Source: JBJXGC01 sp046154545
GTDB lineage: Bacteria > Chloroflexota > Dehalococcoidia > Tepidiformales > Tepidiformaceae
DNA: 10,890 nt
Assembly (NCBI GenBank): GCA_046154545.1
Contig: JBJXGC010000349.1
Span: 1 to 10,890, forward strand
Direction: 5' to 3'
Each line of letters opens with the position of its first letter. Position 1 is the stretch's first letter. The notes under the pieces were generated by a model. The model searched no databases. It saw only the letters and a program-made list of their open reading frames with translations, and had not been told where the DNA came from. A program made the translations under genes and the position numbers. This document shows positions 1 to 5,912 of the stretch, in pieces.

Positions 1-1
1 T

Positions 2-127
2 GGGGACAACGTGACGATGAAAGTAGAGTTAATCCAGCCGATTGCGGTTGAAGAAGGCTTACGCTTCGCGATTCGCGAAGGCGGACGCACCGTTGGCGCC
101 GGTGTCGTCACCAAGATCCACGCGTAG
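2..127 (+). CDS. tuf: Elongation factor Tu, C-terminal end (partial)
   Basis: The window opens inside the last 41 codons of EF-Tu, the GTPase that delivers aminoacyl-tRNA to the ribosome. The reading frame gives the domain 3 ending typical of the family: GDNVTMKVELIQPIAVEEG, then LRFAIREGGRTVGAGVVTKI, ending H-A-stop. The RTVGAGVV stretch is close to invariant in bacterial EF-Tu. The 5' part, including the GTPase domain, lies outside the window. It heads a co-directional run with rpmG, secE and nusG, a well-known arrangement. Third-position GC is noticeably lower here (28 of 41 codons end in G or C by my count) than in rpmG just downstream, and two TTA codons occur. Identity is secure; only completeness is unknown. 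Confidence 0.96.
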   Translation, partial: GDNVTMKVELIQPIAVEEGLRFAIREGGRTVGAGVVTKIHA

Positions 128-174
128 CTCCGGCTGCCAGGACAGTACACTAACGACAAGAGAGGGACCCGCAC

Positions 175-342
175 ATGGCAAAGGCCAAGGGCGACCGGAT
201 TATCATTCAGATGCAGAGCACCGAAGGGCCGGTGTTCCGCTATACGACGGAGAAGAACCGGCGGAACGACTCCGGCCGCATCGAGCTCAAGAAGTATCAC
301 CCCGGCCTGCGCAAGCACGTCGTCTTCAGGGAGACACGGTAA
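175..342 (+). CDS. rpmG: 50S ribosomal protein L33
   Basis: This 55-residue basic protein matches bacterial L33, a small component of the large ribosomal subunit near the E site. The diagnostic stretch is FRYTTEKNRRNDSGRIELKK followed by YHPGLRKHVVFRETR, which aligns with the E. coli ending of the YTTTKN...LELKKFDP...HV type. No cysteines are present, so this is the zinc-independent (C-minus) paralogue type. The ATG is supported by a purine-rich GAGGG Shine-Dalgarno about 8 nt upstream. It lies 47 nt after the tuf stop and 6 nt before the secE start, so it is most likely in one transcript with tuf, secE and nusG. Confidence 0.95.
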   Translation: MAKAKGDRIIIQMQSTEGPVFRYTTEKNRRNDSGRIELKKYHPGLRKHVVFRETR

Positions 343-348
343 CCGCTG

Positions 349-699
349 ATGGCACGTTCGCCTCGCCGCCGAGTACCGGGCAGCACGGCCCCCGCCGCCA
401 CGGCTGCCCTGCGGGAAAACCTTCCGCGCCCTGCGGCGGCGCTCCCGGCCGCCCCGCGCGAGGCGGGCCAGGCCGCCGCGGCCCGGCGGCGCCGCAACCC
501 CCTGGCCTTTCTTTCCCGCCTTCAACCACGCTTCATCAGCGACATCTTCGCCGAGCTAAGGAAGGTCACCTGGCCGACCGGGGCCGAGACGCGCTACCTC
601 ACCATGGTGGTCGCGATCGTCGCCGTCGCCGTTGGTATCTTTCTCGGCCTCATCGACCTTGGCTTCGGATGGGTCATCGAAAGGGTCTTCTTTAACTAG
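349..699 (+). CDS. secE: Preprotein translocase subunit SecE
   Basis: SecE clamps the two halves of SecY in the membrane translocon. The C-terminal half shows the family signature: FAELRKVTWPT at residues 68-77, preceded by an amphipathic stretch and followed by one membrane helix (about 84-107, rich in Val/Ile/Ala/Leu). The family core is only about 60 residues, and this protein is 116. The extra N-terminal 50 or so residues are Ala/Pro/Arg-rich and look disordered. I see no ATG, GTG or TTG in frame between residue 1 and the core, so the ATG at 349 is the only ordinary start. Purine-rich sequence near 329-333 is too far away for a normal Shine-Dalgarno, so coupling to rpmG (6-nt gap) is likely. 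The nusG start follows 4 nt after the stop. Confidence 0.93.
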   Translation: MARSPRRRVPGSTAPAATAALRENLPRPAAALPAAPREAGQAAAARRRRNPLAFLSRLQPRFISDIFAELRKVTWPTGAETRYLTMVVAIVAVAVGIFLGLIDLGFGWVIERVFFN

Positions 700-703
700 G
701 CAT

Positions 704-1396
704 ATGACAACCGTGGAAGAGTCCCGTGAACCCCAGCCCATCACCGCGCTCTCCGGCGTCAAGCCGGATGCGCCGAAGAAACCCGCCCGCCGCCGCAAGG
801 AAGACGACATCGCGGAGCAGGAACAGCTCCCGGACGATGAGATCAACGCGCCCGGCCGGAAGTGGTACTTCGTCCACACTTACAGTGGTCACGAAAACAA
901 GGTCCGCCACGCTGTCCGCGCCACCGTCGACCAGATGGACGCCAAGGACAAGGTGTTCCACGTCGTCGTGCCCACCGAGGACGAGATCGAGATTCGGGAT
1001 GGCCAGCGCAGGACCGTGAAGCGCAAGCTCTACCCAGGCTACGTCCTCGTCCAGACGATCGAGCTGCTTGAGGGCGACCCGGCTTCGGACGACGCCTGGC
1101 ACATGATCCGGAACACGACAGGCGTCACCGGCTTCGTCAGCTCGGGCACACGCCCTGTCTCCCTCTCTCAGGAGGAGGTCGCGCACATCCTCCGCGCCAT
1201 GCGCATGGAGCAGCCCCGCGTCCGTGTTGGCTTCACGGCCGGCCAGAACGTCCGCATCGTCGATGGGCCCTTCGAGGACTTCGTTGGCACGGTGGATGAG
1301 ATCAACACGGAGAAGGGCAAAGTCCGCGTCCTCGTCAACATGTTCGGCCGCGAAACGCCCGTCGAACTCGACTTCCTCCAGGTGGAGAAGCTCTAA
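704..1396 (+). CDS. nusG: Transcription termination/antitermination protein NusG
   Basis: NusG binds RNA polymerase across the active-site cleft and links it to Rho or the ribosome. The NGN domain starts with KWYFVHTYSGHENKV at about residues 53-67, with VPTEDEIEIRDGQRRTVKRK and LYPGYVLV following. RNTTGVTGFV lies at 136-145. The KOW domain covers about 177-230 (GQNVRIVDGPFEDFVGTV, then FGRETPVELDFLQVEKL). The frame is open upstream into secE, but the ATG at 704 (MTTVEES) gives a 230-residue protein and sits 4 nt after the secE stop. Only an AGG precedes it, so translation is probably coupled. The first 50 residues are a charged, proline-containing extension absent from E. coli NusG but of a kind also seen in actinobacterial NusG. 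The usual downstream neighbour rplK is absent. Confidence 0.96.
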   Translation: MTTVEESREPQPITALSGVKPDAPKKPARRRKEDDIAEQEQLPDDEINAPGRKWYFVHTYSGHENKVRHAVRATVDQMDAKDKVFHVVVPTEDEIEIRDGQRRTVKRKLYPGYVLVQTIELLEGDPASDDAWHMIRNTTGVTGFVSSGTRPVSLSQEEVAHILRAMRMEQPRVRVGFTAGQNVRIVDGPFEDFVGTVDEINTEKGKVRVLVNMFGRETPVELDFLQVEKL

Positions 1397-1405
1397 CCCA
1401 CGCGG

Positions 1406-1912
1406 TCACCAGTTCGTTGGCCGCTCGTCCGCGGGGCGGCCGCCCGGTTCGCGCAGTCCTCGCGCCCGCGCCGCTGCGCGTAGTACCCGCGCTACCTCGC
1501 CGGCCAGTGCCACATTCGCCTCTGAGATGCCGCGCTCGCGGAGCATTTCCGGGTCGAAGAACCGCGCGATCGCTGCCTCGACGGTGTACCAGCGGGCGAC
1601 GACGTGTTCGTCGTTGATCGCCACCGTGGCGCCGGGCGGGCAGATGGCGTTGTAGACCAGGCTATGGGCCATAGCCCCGTCGTGTGGGTAAGACATCACC
1701 TCGGCGAGCGCCAGCGCATCGCCATCGAGCGCCAGCCCCGTCTCCTCGCGTACTTCGCGGACTGCCGCGCCGGCGGGCCGCTCGCCCCGCTCGACATGGC
1801 CTCCCGGCAGGAACCAGCCGCCGCCACCGAAGACGCCGGCCTCGCGTTTCATCAGCAGCAACTCCTCGCCCCGCCACAGCGCGACCGACGCCGTGAGTTC
1901 GTACCTTTCCAT
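1406..1912 (-). CDS. Nudix hydrolase
   Basis: A 168-residue protein with a perfect Nudix box from G38 to L60: GHVERGE, seven residues, then REVREETGL, fitting the GX5EX7REUXEEXGU consensus. The family hydrolyses nucleoside diphosphates linked to another group, using Mg2+ held by the REUXEE glutamates. The WFLPGGHVERGE context and the substrate-neutral flanks resemble MutT/ADP-ribose-type members, but the substrate cannot be read from sequence. I chose the ATG at 1912 (MERYELTAS) because the beta-strand core starts there. A TTG at 1954 would add 14 unconvincing residues and overlap the upstream gene. There is no Shine-Dalgarno. A TACAAT hexamer lies 6 nt before the ATG. The Arg-rich C-terminal tail (from about 145) looks disordered. 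The gene ends 9 bp from the nusG stop, on the opposite strand. Confidence 0.9.
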   Translation of the reverse strand: MERYELTASVALWRGEELLLMKREAGVFGGGGWFLPGGHVERGERPAGAAVREVREETGLALDGDALALAEVMSYPHDGAMAHSLVYNAICPPGATVAINDEHVVARWYTVEAAIARFFDPEMLRERGISEANVALAGEVARVLRAAARARGLREPGGRPADERPTNW

Positions 1913-1918
1913 CGGTCG

Positions 1919-1924
1919 ATTGTA
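1919..1924 (-). promoter_or_regulatory. Candidate -10 element for a leaderless Nudix transcript
   Basis: Read on the minus strand, the hexamer is TACAAT, five of six matches to TATAAT. It is followed by exactly 6 nt and then the ATG at 1912, which would place the first transcribed base on the start codon. No Shine-Dalgarno is present at usable distance, and no convincing -35 is seen. It falls in the short gap after the YjbR-like gene. Confidence 0.42.
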
Positions 1925-1946
1925 GGGCGTGGAACCTCCACGGCGC

Positions 1947-2321
1947 TCATCCAACGAGCGCCGCCAGCCGCGTCGGCGCGACCAGGCGGTAGCTCTCGAT
2001 GGTCAGCGCTTCGACCTCGTCCCAATCGATTTCGCCAACGTCCAGGTAGAGCCCGACCCAGCCCCGGTGACCGATGTAGGGCGCCACGAAGAAGCGCCCA
2101 GGGTCGGCCTGGATGAGCACGTCCTGCGCCCCAGGGCCGCCCTTCACCTGCACCGACAGCCGGCCATCCCCATGGTGGCTATCGAGGTAGTAGGCGAACG
2201 TCTTCTCGCGCACCTTGAAGGCCGAATGCTGACCACCCCGCTCGGTGGCCTCGGGCAGGCGCAGGCAGATCTGGCTGAAGCGCTCGCGCGACGTTCGAAC
2301 GGTACCAAGACTCGCGGTCAT
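1947..2321 (-). CDS. YjbR/MmcQ-family (CyaY-like fold) protein
   Basis: A 124-residue protein recognisable as the MmcQ/YjbR family (PF04237 as I recall it). It shows an early helix with the ICLRLPEATE motif (about 18-27). HSAFKVREKTFAYY follows in the first strands. The C-terminal half has IQADPGRFFVAPYIGHRGWV and GLYLD followed by IDWDEVEALTIESYRLV. The family adopts a double-wing, DNA-binding-like fold. Its biochemical function is not established, so I assign none. It follows DUF1501 on the same strand with 22 nt between, and its stop lies 34 nt before the Nudix ATG. The start has no Shine-Dalgarno, but a TAATAT hexamer lies 6 nt upstream, so it may be transcribed separately from DUF1501. 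Confidence 0.85.
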   Translation of the reverse strand: MTASLGTVRTSRERFSQICLRLPEATERGGQHSAFKVREKTFAYYLDSHHGDGRLSVQVKGGPGAQDVLIQADPGRFFVAPYIGHRGWVGLYLDVGEIDWDEVEALTIESYRLVAPTRLAALVG

Positions 2322-2327
2322 GGCGGC

Positions 2328-2333
2328 ATATTA
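2328..2333 (-). promoter_or_regulatory. Candidate -10 element for a leaderless YjbR-like transcript
   Basis: The minus-strand hexamer TAATAT stands out in GC-rich sequence and is separated by 6 nt (GCCGCC) from the ATG at 2321. That spacing would start the RNA at the initiation codon. The upstream DUF1501 stop codon lies only 10 nt away. No clear -35 or Shine-Dalgarno is seen. Confidence 0.4.
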
Positions 2334-2343
2334 CCGGCGCGGT

Positions 2344-3585
2344 CTAGGCAACGAAACCCAGCGTTGCCCACTGCGTCCCAAGCAACGGCGCGCTGGGGAT
2401 GCCCAGCCAGCCTTCGATGACGGTCGCGTAGACGGACCGGAAGTCCGTCGTGAAGCTCAGATTGCCGTTATCGACCAGCGTCGTGAGGCTGGGCTGGTCG
2501 CCGTAAAACCCGCCCCTGACGCCGTCCCCGAGAGCGAAGAGGACGCTCGCCGAGCCGTGGTCGGTGCCCTTGTTCGCGTTCTCCTGCACGCGCCGCCCGA
2601 ATTCGCTCCAGGTGAGCACCATGACATCGCCGGCGCGCCCCTGGGCAGCGAGGTCGGCGTAGAAGGCGCTGAGGCCCTCGTCCAGCGTGGTCATAAGGTC
2701 GGCGTGCTCTTCTGGCTCGTTGTTGTGCGTATCGAACCCACCGAGGGTGATGTGCCCCACGCGGATGCCCAGGCCGCCGATGATCGTCTCGGCAAGGAGC
2801 TGGAGGCCCTGGGCGAAGCTCGTGTCCGGGTACTCCACGGCCGGCTTGTAGGTCGCGGCCACGGCCGCGAGGGCCTTCGCGCTCGAGAGCGCGGTCTCGG
2901 CAGTCGTCTCCAACAGGACGCCGTAGCGCGAGTTCGCCGGGTATTGCTGGTAGAGCTTCATCAGGGTGGCGTTCCGTGGGTCAGCGTCAGCGGTTTTGCC
3001 CTGTACCTTCAGTCCATAGTCCGCCTGATCCCTGACGGACGGGATGGGGATCTTCTCGCCTCGCAGCTCCGGCGGCGTCGAGCCGCCGATGTTGAACCCG
3101 AAGAACGGGTCGTGCGCCTGCGACTCCATCGCGTCCAGCGACCGGCCGAGCCAGCCGGTCTTCAGCTCAAGCTTCGGGTCACCGGCCTCCCAGATGGCCA
3201 TCGACTTGAAGTGGCTGTAGTCCTGGTCCGGGTAGCCGACACCGCGGACGATCGCCAGCTTGCCGCCATCCCAGAGCCCTTTCAGCCCGGTGAGCTGGGG
3301 CGCGAGGCCGAAGTCCCGGTCGAGGGGCAGCACCATGTCGAGCGTCTGGCCGATCGTCCGGCGCACGGCCGGATAGGCGGGGTCAGCGACGGGCACGACG
3401 GTGTTCAGCCCATCGTTTCCTCCCGCCAGCTGCACCAGGATGAGGATGCGTCCCTTCCCCTCCGGCGCCACATAGGCGGCGTTCTGGGCAGCGAACGCGA
3501 TGGTCCCCTTGAGAAACGAACCCGCGGTCGTCCCGATGCTGACGAGGGCGGCGCCGCCCTTGACGAAATCTCTGCGGTTGAGCAT
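2344..3585 (-). CDS. DUF1501 family protein with Tat signal
   Basis: A 413-residue exported protein of the DUF1501 family, which is related to the alkaline phosphatase/sulfatase fold; its substrate is unknown. The N-terminus is a twin-arginine signal: NRRDFVKGGAALVSIGTTAG, with a hydrophobic stretch and likely cleavage after about residue 32 (AFA-AQ). The first core strand is ILILVQLAGGNDGLNTVVP at 47-65. Conserved candidate metal or catalytic motifs follow: DYSHF at 122-126, GGFDTH at 282-287, WSEFGR at 326-331 and GTDHG at 340-344. Length is normal for the family. The ATG at 3585 has an AAGGAG Shine-Dalgarno 7 nt upstream, which overlaps the stop of the preceding DUF1800 gene. The DUF1800-DUF1501 pairing recurs widely in bacteria, suggesting a joint extracytoplasmic role, which is inference. 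Confidence 0.93.
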   Translation of the reverse strand: MLNRRDFVKGGAALVSIGTTAGSFLKGTIAFAAQNAAYVAPEGKGRILILVQLAGGNDGLNTVVPVADPAYPAVRRTIGQTLDMVLPLDRDFGLAPQLTGLKGLWDGGKLAIVRGVGYPDQDYSHFKSMAIWEAGDPKLELKTGWLGRSLDAMESQAHDPFFGFNIGGSTPPELRGEKIPIPSVRDQADYGLKVQGKTADADPRNATLMKLYQQYPANSRYGVLLETTAETALSSAKALAAVAATYKPAVEYPDTSFAQGLQLLAETIIGGLGIRVGHITLGGFDTHNNEPEEHADLMTTLDEGLSAFYADLAAQGRAGDVMVLTWSEFGRRVQENANKGTDHGSASVLFALGDGVRGGFYGDQPSLTTLVDNGNLSFTTDFRSVYATVIEGWLGIPSAPLLGTQWATLGFVA

Positions 3586-3592
3586 GGCATCT

Positions 3593-3599
3593 CTCCTTA
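3593..3599 (-). promoter_or_regulatory. Shine-Dalgarno of DUF1501 fused to the DUF1800 stop codon
   Basis: On the minus strand the DUF1800 stop codon and the DUF1501 ribosome site form one string, TAAGGAG, with 7 nt to the ATG at 3585. A terminating ribosome would sit on the site, so translational coupling and a fixed ratio of the two products are likely. A second ATG 5 nt upstream of the chosen one is in a different frame. Confidence 0.75.
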
Positions 3600-5237
3600 G
3601 ATGAGCTGGTATTCGGGGCTGGCGGCGACGAGGTAGGCGACGGTCGCCGCCCGTTCCGCCGGGTCGCGGACCGTACTGGCGTGGGCGGCGATCGCCTCGC
3701 GCCCCGCCGCCGTGATGTCGCCGTCCACCAACCGGGCGGCCGCGCCATCGACCAGGTCTTCGGCGCTGGTCAGGCCGCGGAGGGCGGCGATCTCGGCGGG
3801 CCGGCCGTTCCGCGGCCAGAAGAGCTGGTCGAGGAAGTTCGCCCGGGCGAAGAAGGTCGAGGACGAGATCCAGGCGGGGCCGCCGGGCCAGCCCGCCACG
3901 CTGGGCGGTTCGAAGAGCACCTGGTCCATGGCCCGGTAGGGGCTGTAGGCCCCGCGCCCGCCGTTCGCGCCGAGGGCGGTGAACGTGGACTCCAGTTCGA
4001 GCCCACGGACAAGGCCAACAATGAACTCGACCGGGCTCCGCACTTTGCTCCGGTAGGCCTGCTCTGAGGAGAACTCGTCGCTCACGAGGATCGCCCGCAG
4101 CACAGCCCGAATGTCGGCCCCGGTGCTCTTCCAGACGTTGACCAGGCGGTCGATGACCGCGGCCGACGGTCCCGGATAGGCGAACTCTTCGAACAGGCGC
4201 GTTGTGACGAAGCGGGCGGTCGCTTCCTGCTCCATGATGATATCGACGATGTCGCCGCCGTCCCAGGCGCCCGTCTTCCCGAGGAACGTCTTCCTGCCGG
4301 CGTCGTGCTGCCTGGCAACAAACTGGAACTCGGGCTGCCAGGCGGCGAAGGTCCGGCGCAACTGTTCCTGCTGCTCCACGGCCGTGAGGGTCCCTGTTGG
4401 CCGGCCGCGGACGGGCTGGGTGATCCGCCAGCCGGTGAAGGCGCGAGCGCTCTCACGGACGTCTTCTTCCGTGTAACTGCCCACGCCCATCGAGAAGAGC
4501 TCCATCAGCTCCCGGGCATAGTTCTCGTTCGGGTGATCCTTCACGCTCTCCACGTTGTCGAGGTAGACCAGCATCGCCGGGTCCTTGCTGATGGCCTGGA
4601 GCAACGCCCCGTATCGGGGCAGTGCCATCGTCCGGAAGAGTTCGTTCTGTTTCACCATGAGCTTGGCCCGGTTGCGGCCGATCTTGCTCAGCTGGCTGGT
4701 GAGCAGCCCGTGCCAGGTGAACGTCATCCGCTCTTCGAGGGGTCGCGCGCTGTACACCATCCGGGTGAACCACCAGCGCTGCATGTCGCTGAGCAGTCCG
4801 TTGCCGTAGTCGTTCAGTTCGAAGTTCGCGGCCCGCAGCCGAGCCTCGAGGGCGCTGTTGTCTGCCGCTGCGAAGTTCAGGAGGCGGTCGGCGGCCTCGT
4901 CCCGGCTCAGCCTCGCGAACGCTTCGACCTCCGCCATCGAACCGCCAAAGCCGGCTCGCCTGAGCAGGTGAGCGGCCCGCTTAAGGGGGTCGCTCACCTG
5001 TTTCGCGGCGAGGACGGCGCTTGTTGGGGCCGGACCTTGTGGGGGGACGCTGTCGCTCACGACCCCCGGCGCGACGGCTCGTTTGTCGTTGCCCTGTGCC
5101 GCCACGCCGACCACCGCGGCGGCCGTCCCGGCGGCGGCGACACTCGCCGCAGCGGCCAGGATGGCGCGGCGCGTACTCCGTCGCCGCAGGATCGCTACGC
5201 GCGCTGACGGCGCTGGCCCATCATCTTCAGGATCCAT
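3597..5237 (-). CDS. DUF1800 family protein with Tat-type signal
   Basis: A 546-residue member of DUF1800, an exported family of unknown biochemical function. The N-terminus carries a twin-arginine-like signal: STRRAIL at residues 21-27, followed by an Ala/Val-rich hydrophobic segment to about 47. Family hallmarks are AAHLLRRAGFGG at 88-99, FTWHGLLTSQ at 173-182, and the strongly conserved KDHPNENYARELMELFSMG at 233-251. AFTGWRI follows near 266-272, and later FEEFAYP and FEPPSVAGWPGG. The ATG at 5237 has a strong AAGGAG site 6 nt upstream. It is the first gene of a minus-strand group and ends 11 nt before DUF1501. The upstream divergent gap is 209 bp. Length is normal. No function beyond export and partnership with DUF1501 can be claimed. 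Confidence 0.93.
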   Translation of the reverse strand: MDPEDDGPAPSARVAILRRRSTRRAILAAAASVAAAGTAAAVVGVAAQGNDKRAVAPGVVSDSVPPQGPAPTSAVLAAKQVSDPLKRAAHLLRRAGFGGSMAEVEAFARLSRDEAADRLLNFAAADNSALEARLRAANFELNDYGNGLLSDMQRWWFTRMVYSARPLEERMTFTWHGLLTSQLSKIGRNRAKLMVKQNELFRTMALPRYGALLQAISKDPAMLVYLDNVESVKDHPNENYARELMELFSMGVGSYTEEDVRESARAFTGWRITQPVRGRPTGTLTAVEQQEQLRRTFAAWQPEFQFVARQHDAGRKTFLGKTGAWDGGDIVDIIMEQEATARFVTTRLFEEFAYPGPSAAVIDRLVNVWKSTGADIRAVLRAILVSDEFSSEQAYRSKVRSPVEFIVGLVRGLELESTFTALGANGGRGAYSPYRAMDQVLFEPPSVAGWPGGPAWISSSTFFARANFLDQLFWPRNGRPAEIAALRGLTSAEDLVDGAAARLVDGDITAAGREAIAAHASTVRDPAERAATVAYLVAASPEYQLI

Positions 5238-5446
5238 CGTGTGCTCCTTCGGTTGCGACCTGTCCTGCCTTCCAATGGCGCCACGCCCCGCCGGGGTGAC
5301 GGGTCGGCCCGCGGCAGCAGTCCATCTCGCCCGGGCCGGGGCGGGCTTTGGCTTTATCGAAGCTTTCCGCGAAGTCGAACTCTTTACACCTCGTCGGCGA
5401 TACTCACTGCGGCACCCATCGGGCGAGCCACGCCATAGACAGGTGA
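5238..5446. other. Divergent intergenic region between DUF1800 and the ferric-reductase module
   Basis: This 209-bp gap should hold promoters for both directions. On the plus strand, GATACT at 5399-5404 is a fair -10 candidate about 42 nt before the ATG at 5447, with a poor -35 (TCGAAC at 5375-5380). On the minus strand GATAAA (revcomp of 5351-5356 region) is a weaker candidate. A CCCC/GGGG mini-hairpin occurs at 5286-5296. A GCCCG/CGGGC stem at 5329-5346 is followed by TTTGGCTTT on the plus strand. No open reading frame with coding character was seen. Confidence 0.4.
5399..5404 (+). promoter_or_regulatory. Possible -10 box upstream of the ferric-reductase module
   Basis: GATACT matches four of six bases of TATAAT. 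It stands in one of the few AT-containing stretches of the divergent gap, leaving an untranslated leader of roughly 35 nt. The -35 region is poor, so this is a suggestion only. Confidence 0.25.
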
Positions 5447-5911
5447 ATGGAGACTCGCTTGACCCATCGCCGCGGATTCTTGAACGAGCGCCACCCCACC
5501 CTCAAGGTGGCGTTTACCGTGCTCGCCGTCGCCGGCTTTAGCGGTGCCTGGTTCGGGTTTGCTCGGGCGCACAACTTCGCGGCCGCCACGGAGGATCCGC
5601 AGGTGGCCCTTGCCGAGATCAGCGAACCTGCGGACGGCGGCCTTTCCCAAGGCCAGCCGCCGCCGGCCGCTCTGACCATTGCGGGCCAGCCAGGCGCGAG
5701 CGAGAGTGTCGCGCCGGCCCAACCGACTCCAACGCCTGTCCGCGCGGCCCAGCAACGCCCCGCCGCCGCCCCCAGCAGCGTCCCGGCCACTCCCACGCCG
5801 ATGCCGGCTATCCCAACGCAACCCGCCGCGGCCGTCACGACGCCTGCCCCGGCCCAGACGGCCCCACCAAAGCCAGCCGCGACCCCGGCCAGGAAGAGCC
5901 GGGCGTCCTGA
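5447..5911 (+). CDS. Membrane-anchored Pro/Ala/Thr-rich protein of unknown function
   Basis: I do not recognise a family. The 154-residue product has a short basic N-terminus (RLTHRRGFLNERHPTLK), one hydrophobic segment at about 22-38 (VAFTVLAVAGFSGAWFGFA), then a low-complexity tail. From about residue 75 the tail is dominated by Pro, Ala, Thr and Gln with PTPTP-like runs, ending in a basic KSRAS. This fits a signal anchor with a disordered extracytoplasmic region, possibly a spacer through the cell wall. The ATG at 5447 has only AGGTG very close by. A TTG at 5459 (MTHRRGF) has GGAG 6 nt upstream and could be the true start. The stop is one base before the GTG of the ferric-reductase-like gene, so the two are surely co-translated and probably function together. 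Confidence 0.7.
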   Translation: METRLTHRRGFLNERHPTLKVAFTVLAVAGFSGAWFGFARAHNFAAATEDPQVALAEISEPADGGLSQGQPPPAALTIAGQPGASESVAPAQPTPTPVRAAQQRPAAAPSSVPATPTPMPAIPTQPAAAVTTPAPAQTAPPKPAATPARKSRAS

Positions 5912-5912
5912 C

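Noticed and set aside
128..174. Possible tRNA-Trp between tuf and secE, as in some bacteria
   Set aside because: The gap is 47 nt, too short for a tRNA, and the other gaps in this operon are only a few bases.
42..695. A 217-codon plus-strand frame running through tuf, rpmG and secE
   Set aside because: It overlaps three recognisable conserved proteins in another frame.
2245..3600. A 451-codon plus-strand open frame opposite DUF1501
   Set aside because: It is an antisense shadow of a clear DUF1501 gene. High GC removes stop codons. The product is Arg/Val/Glu-rich with no recognisable domain or ribosome site.
4305..5207. A 300-codon plus-strand frame opposite DUF1800
   Set aside because: It is antisense to a well-supported gene with conserved family motifs, and its translation has no family features.
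5329..5355. Stem GCCCG/CGGGC followed by TTTGGCTTT as a plus-strand intrinsic terminator
   Set aside because: The stem is only 5 bp, the T-run is interrupted, and no plus-strand gene lies upstream to be terminated.
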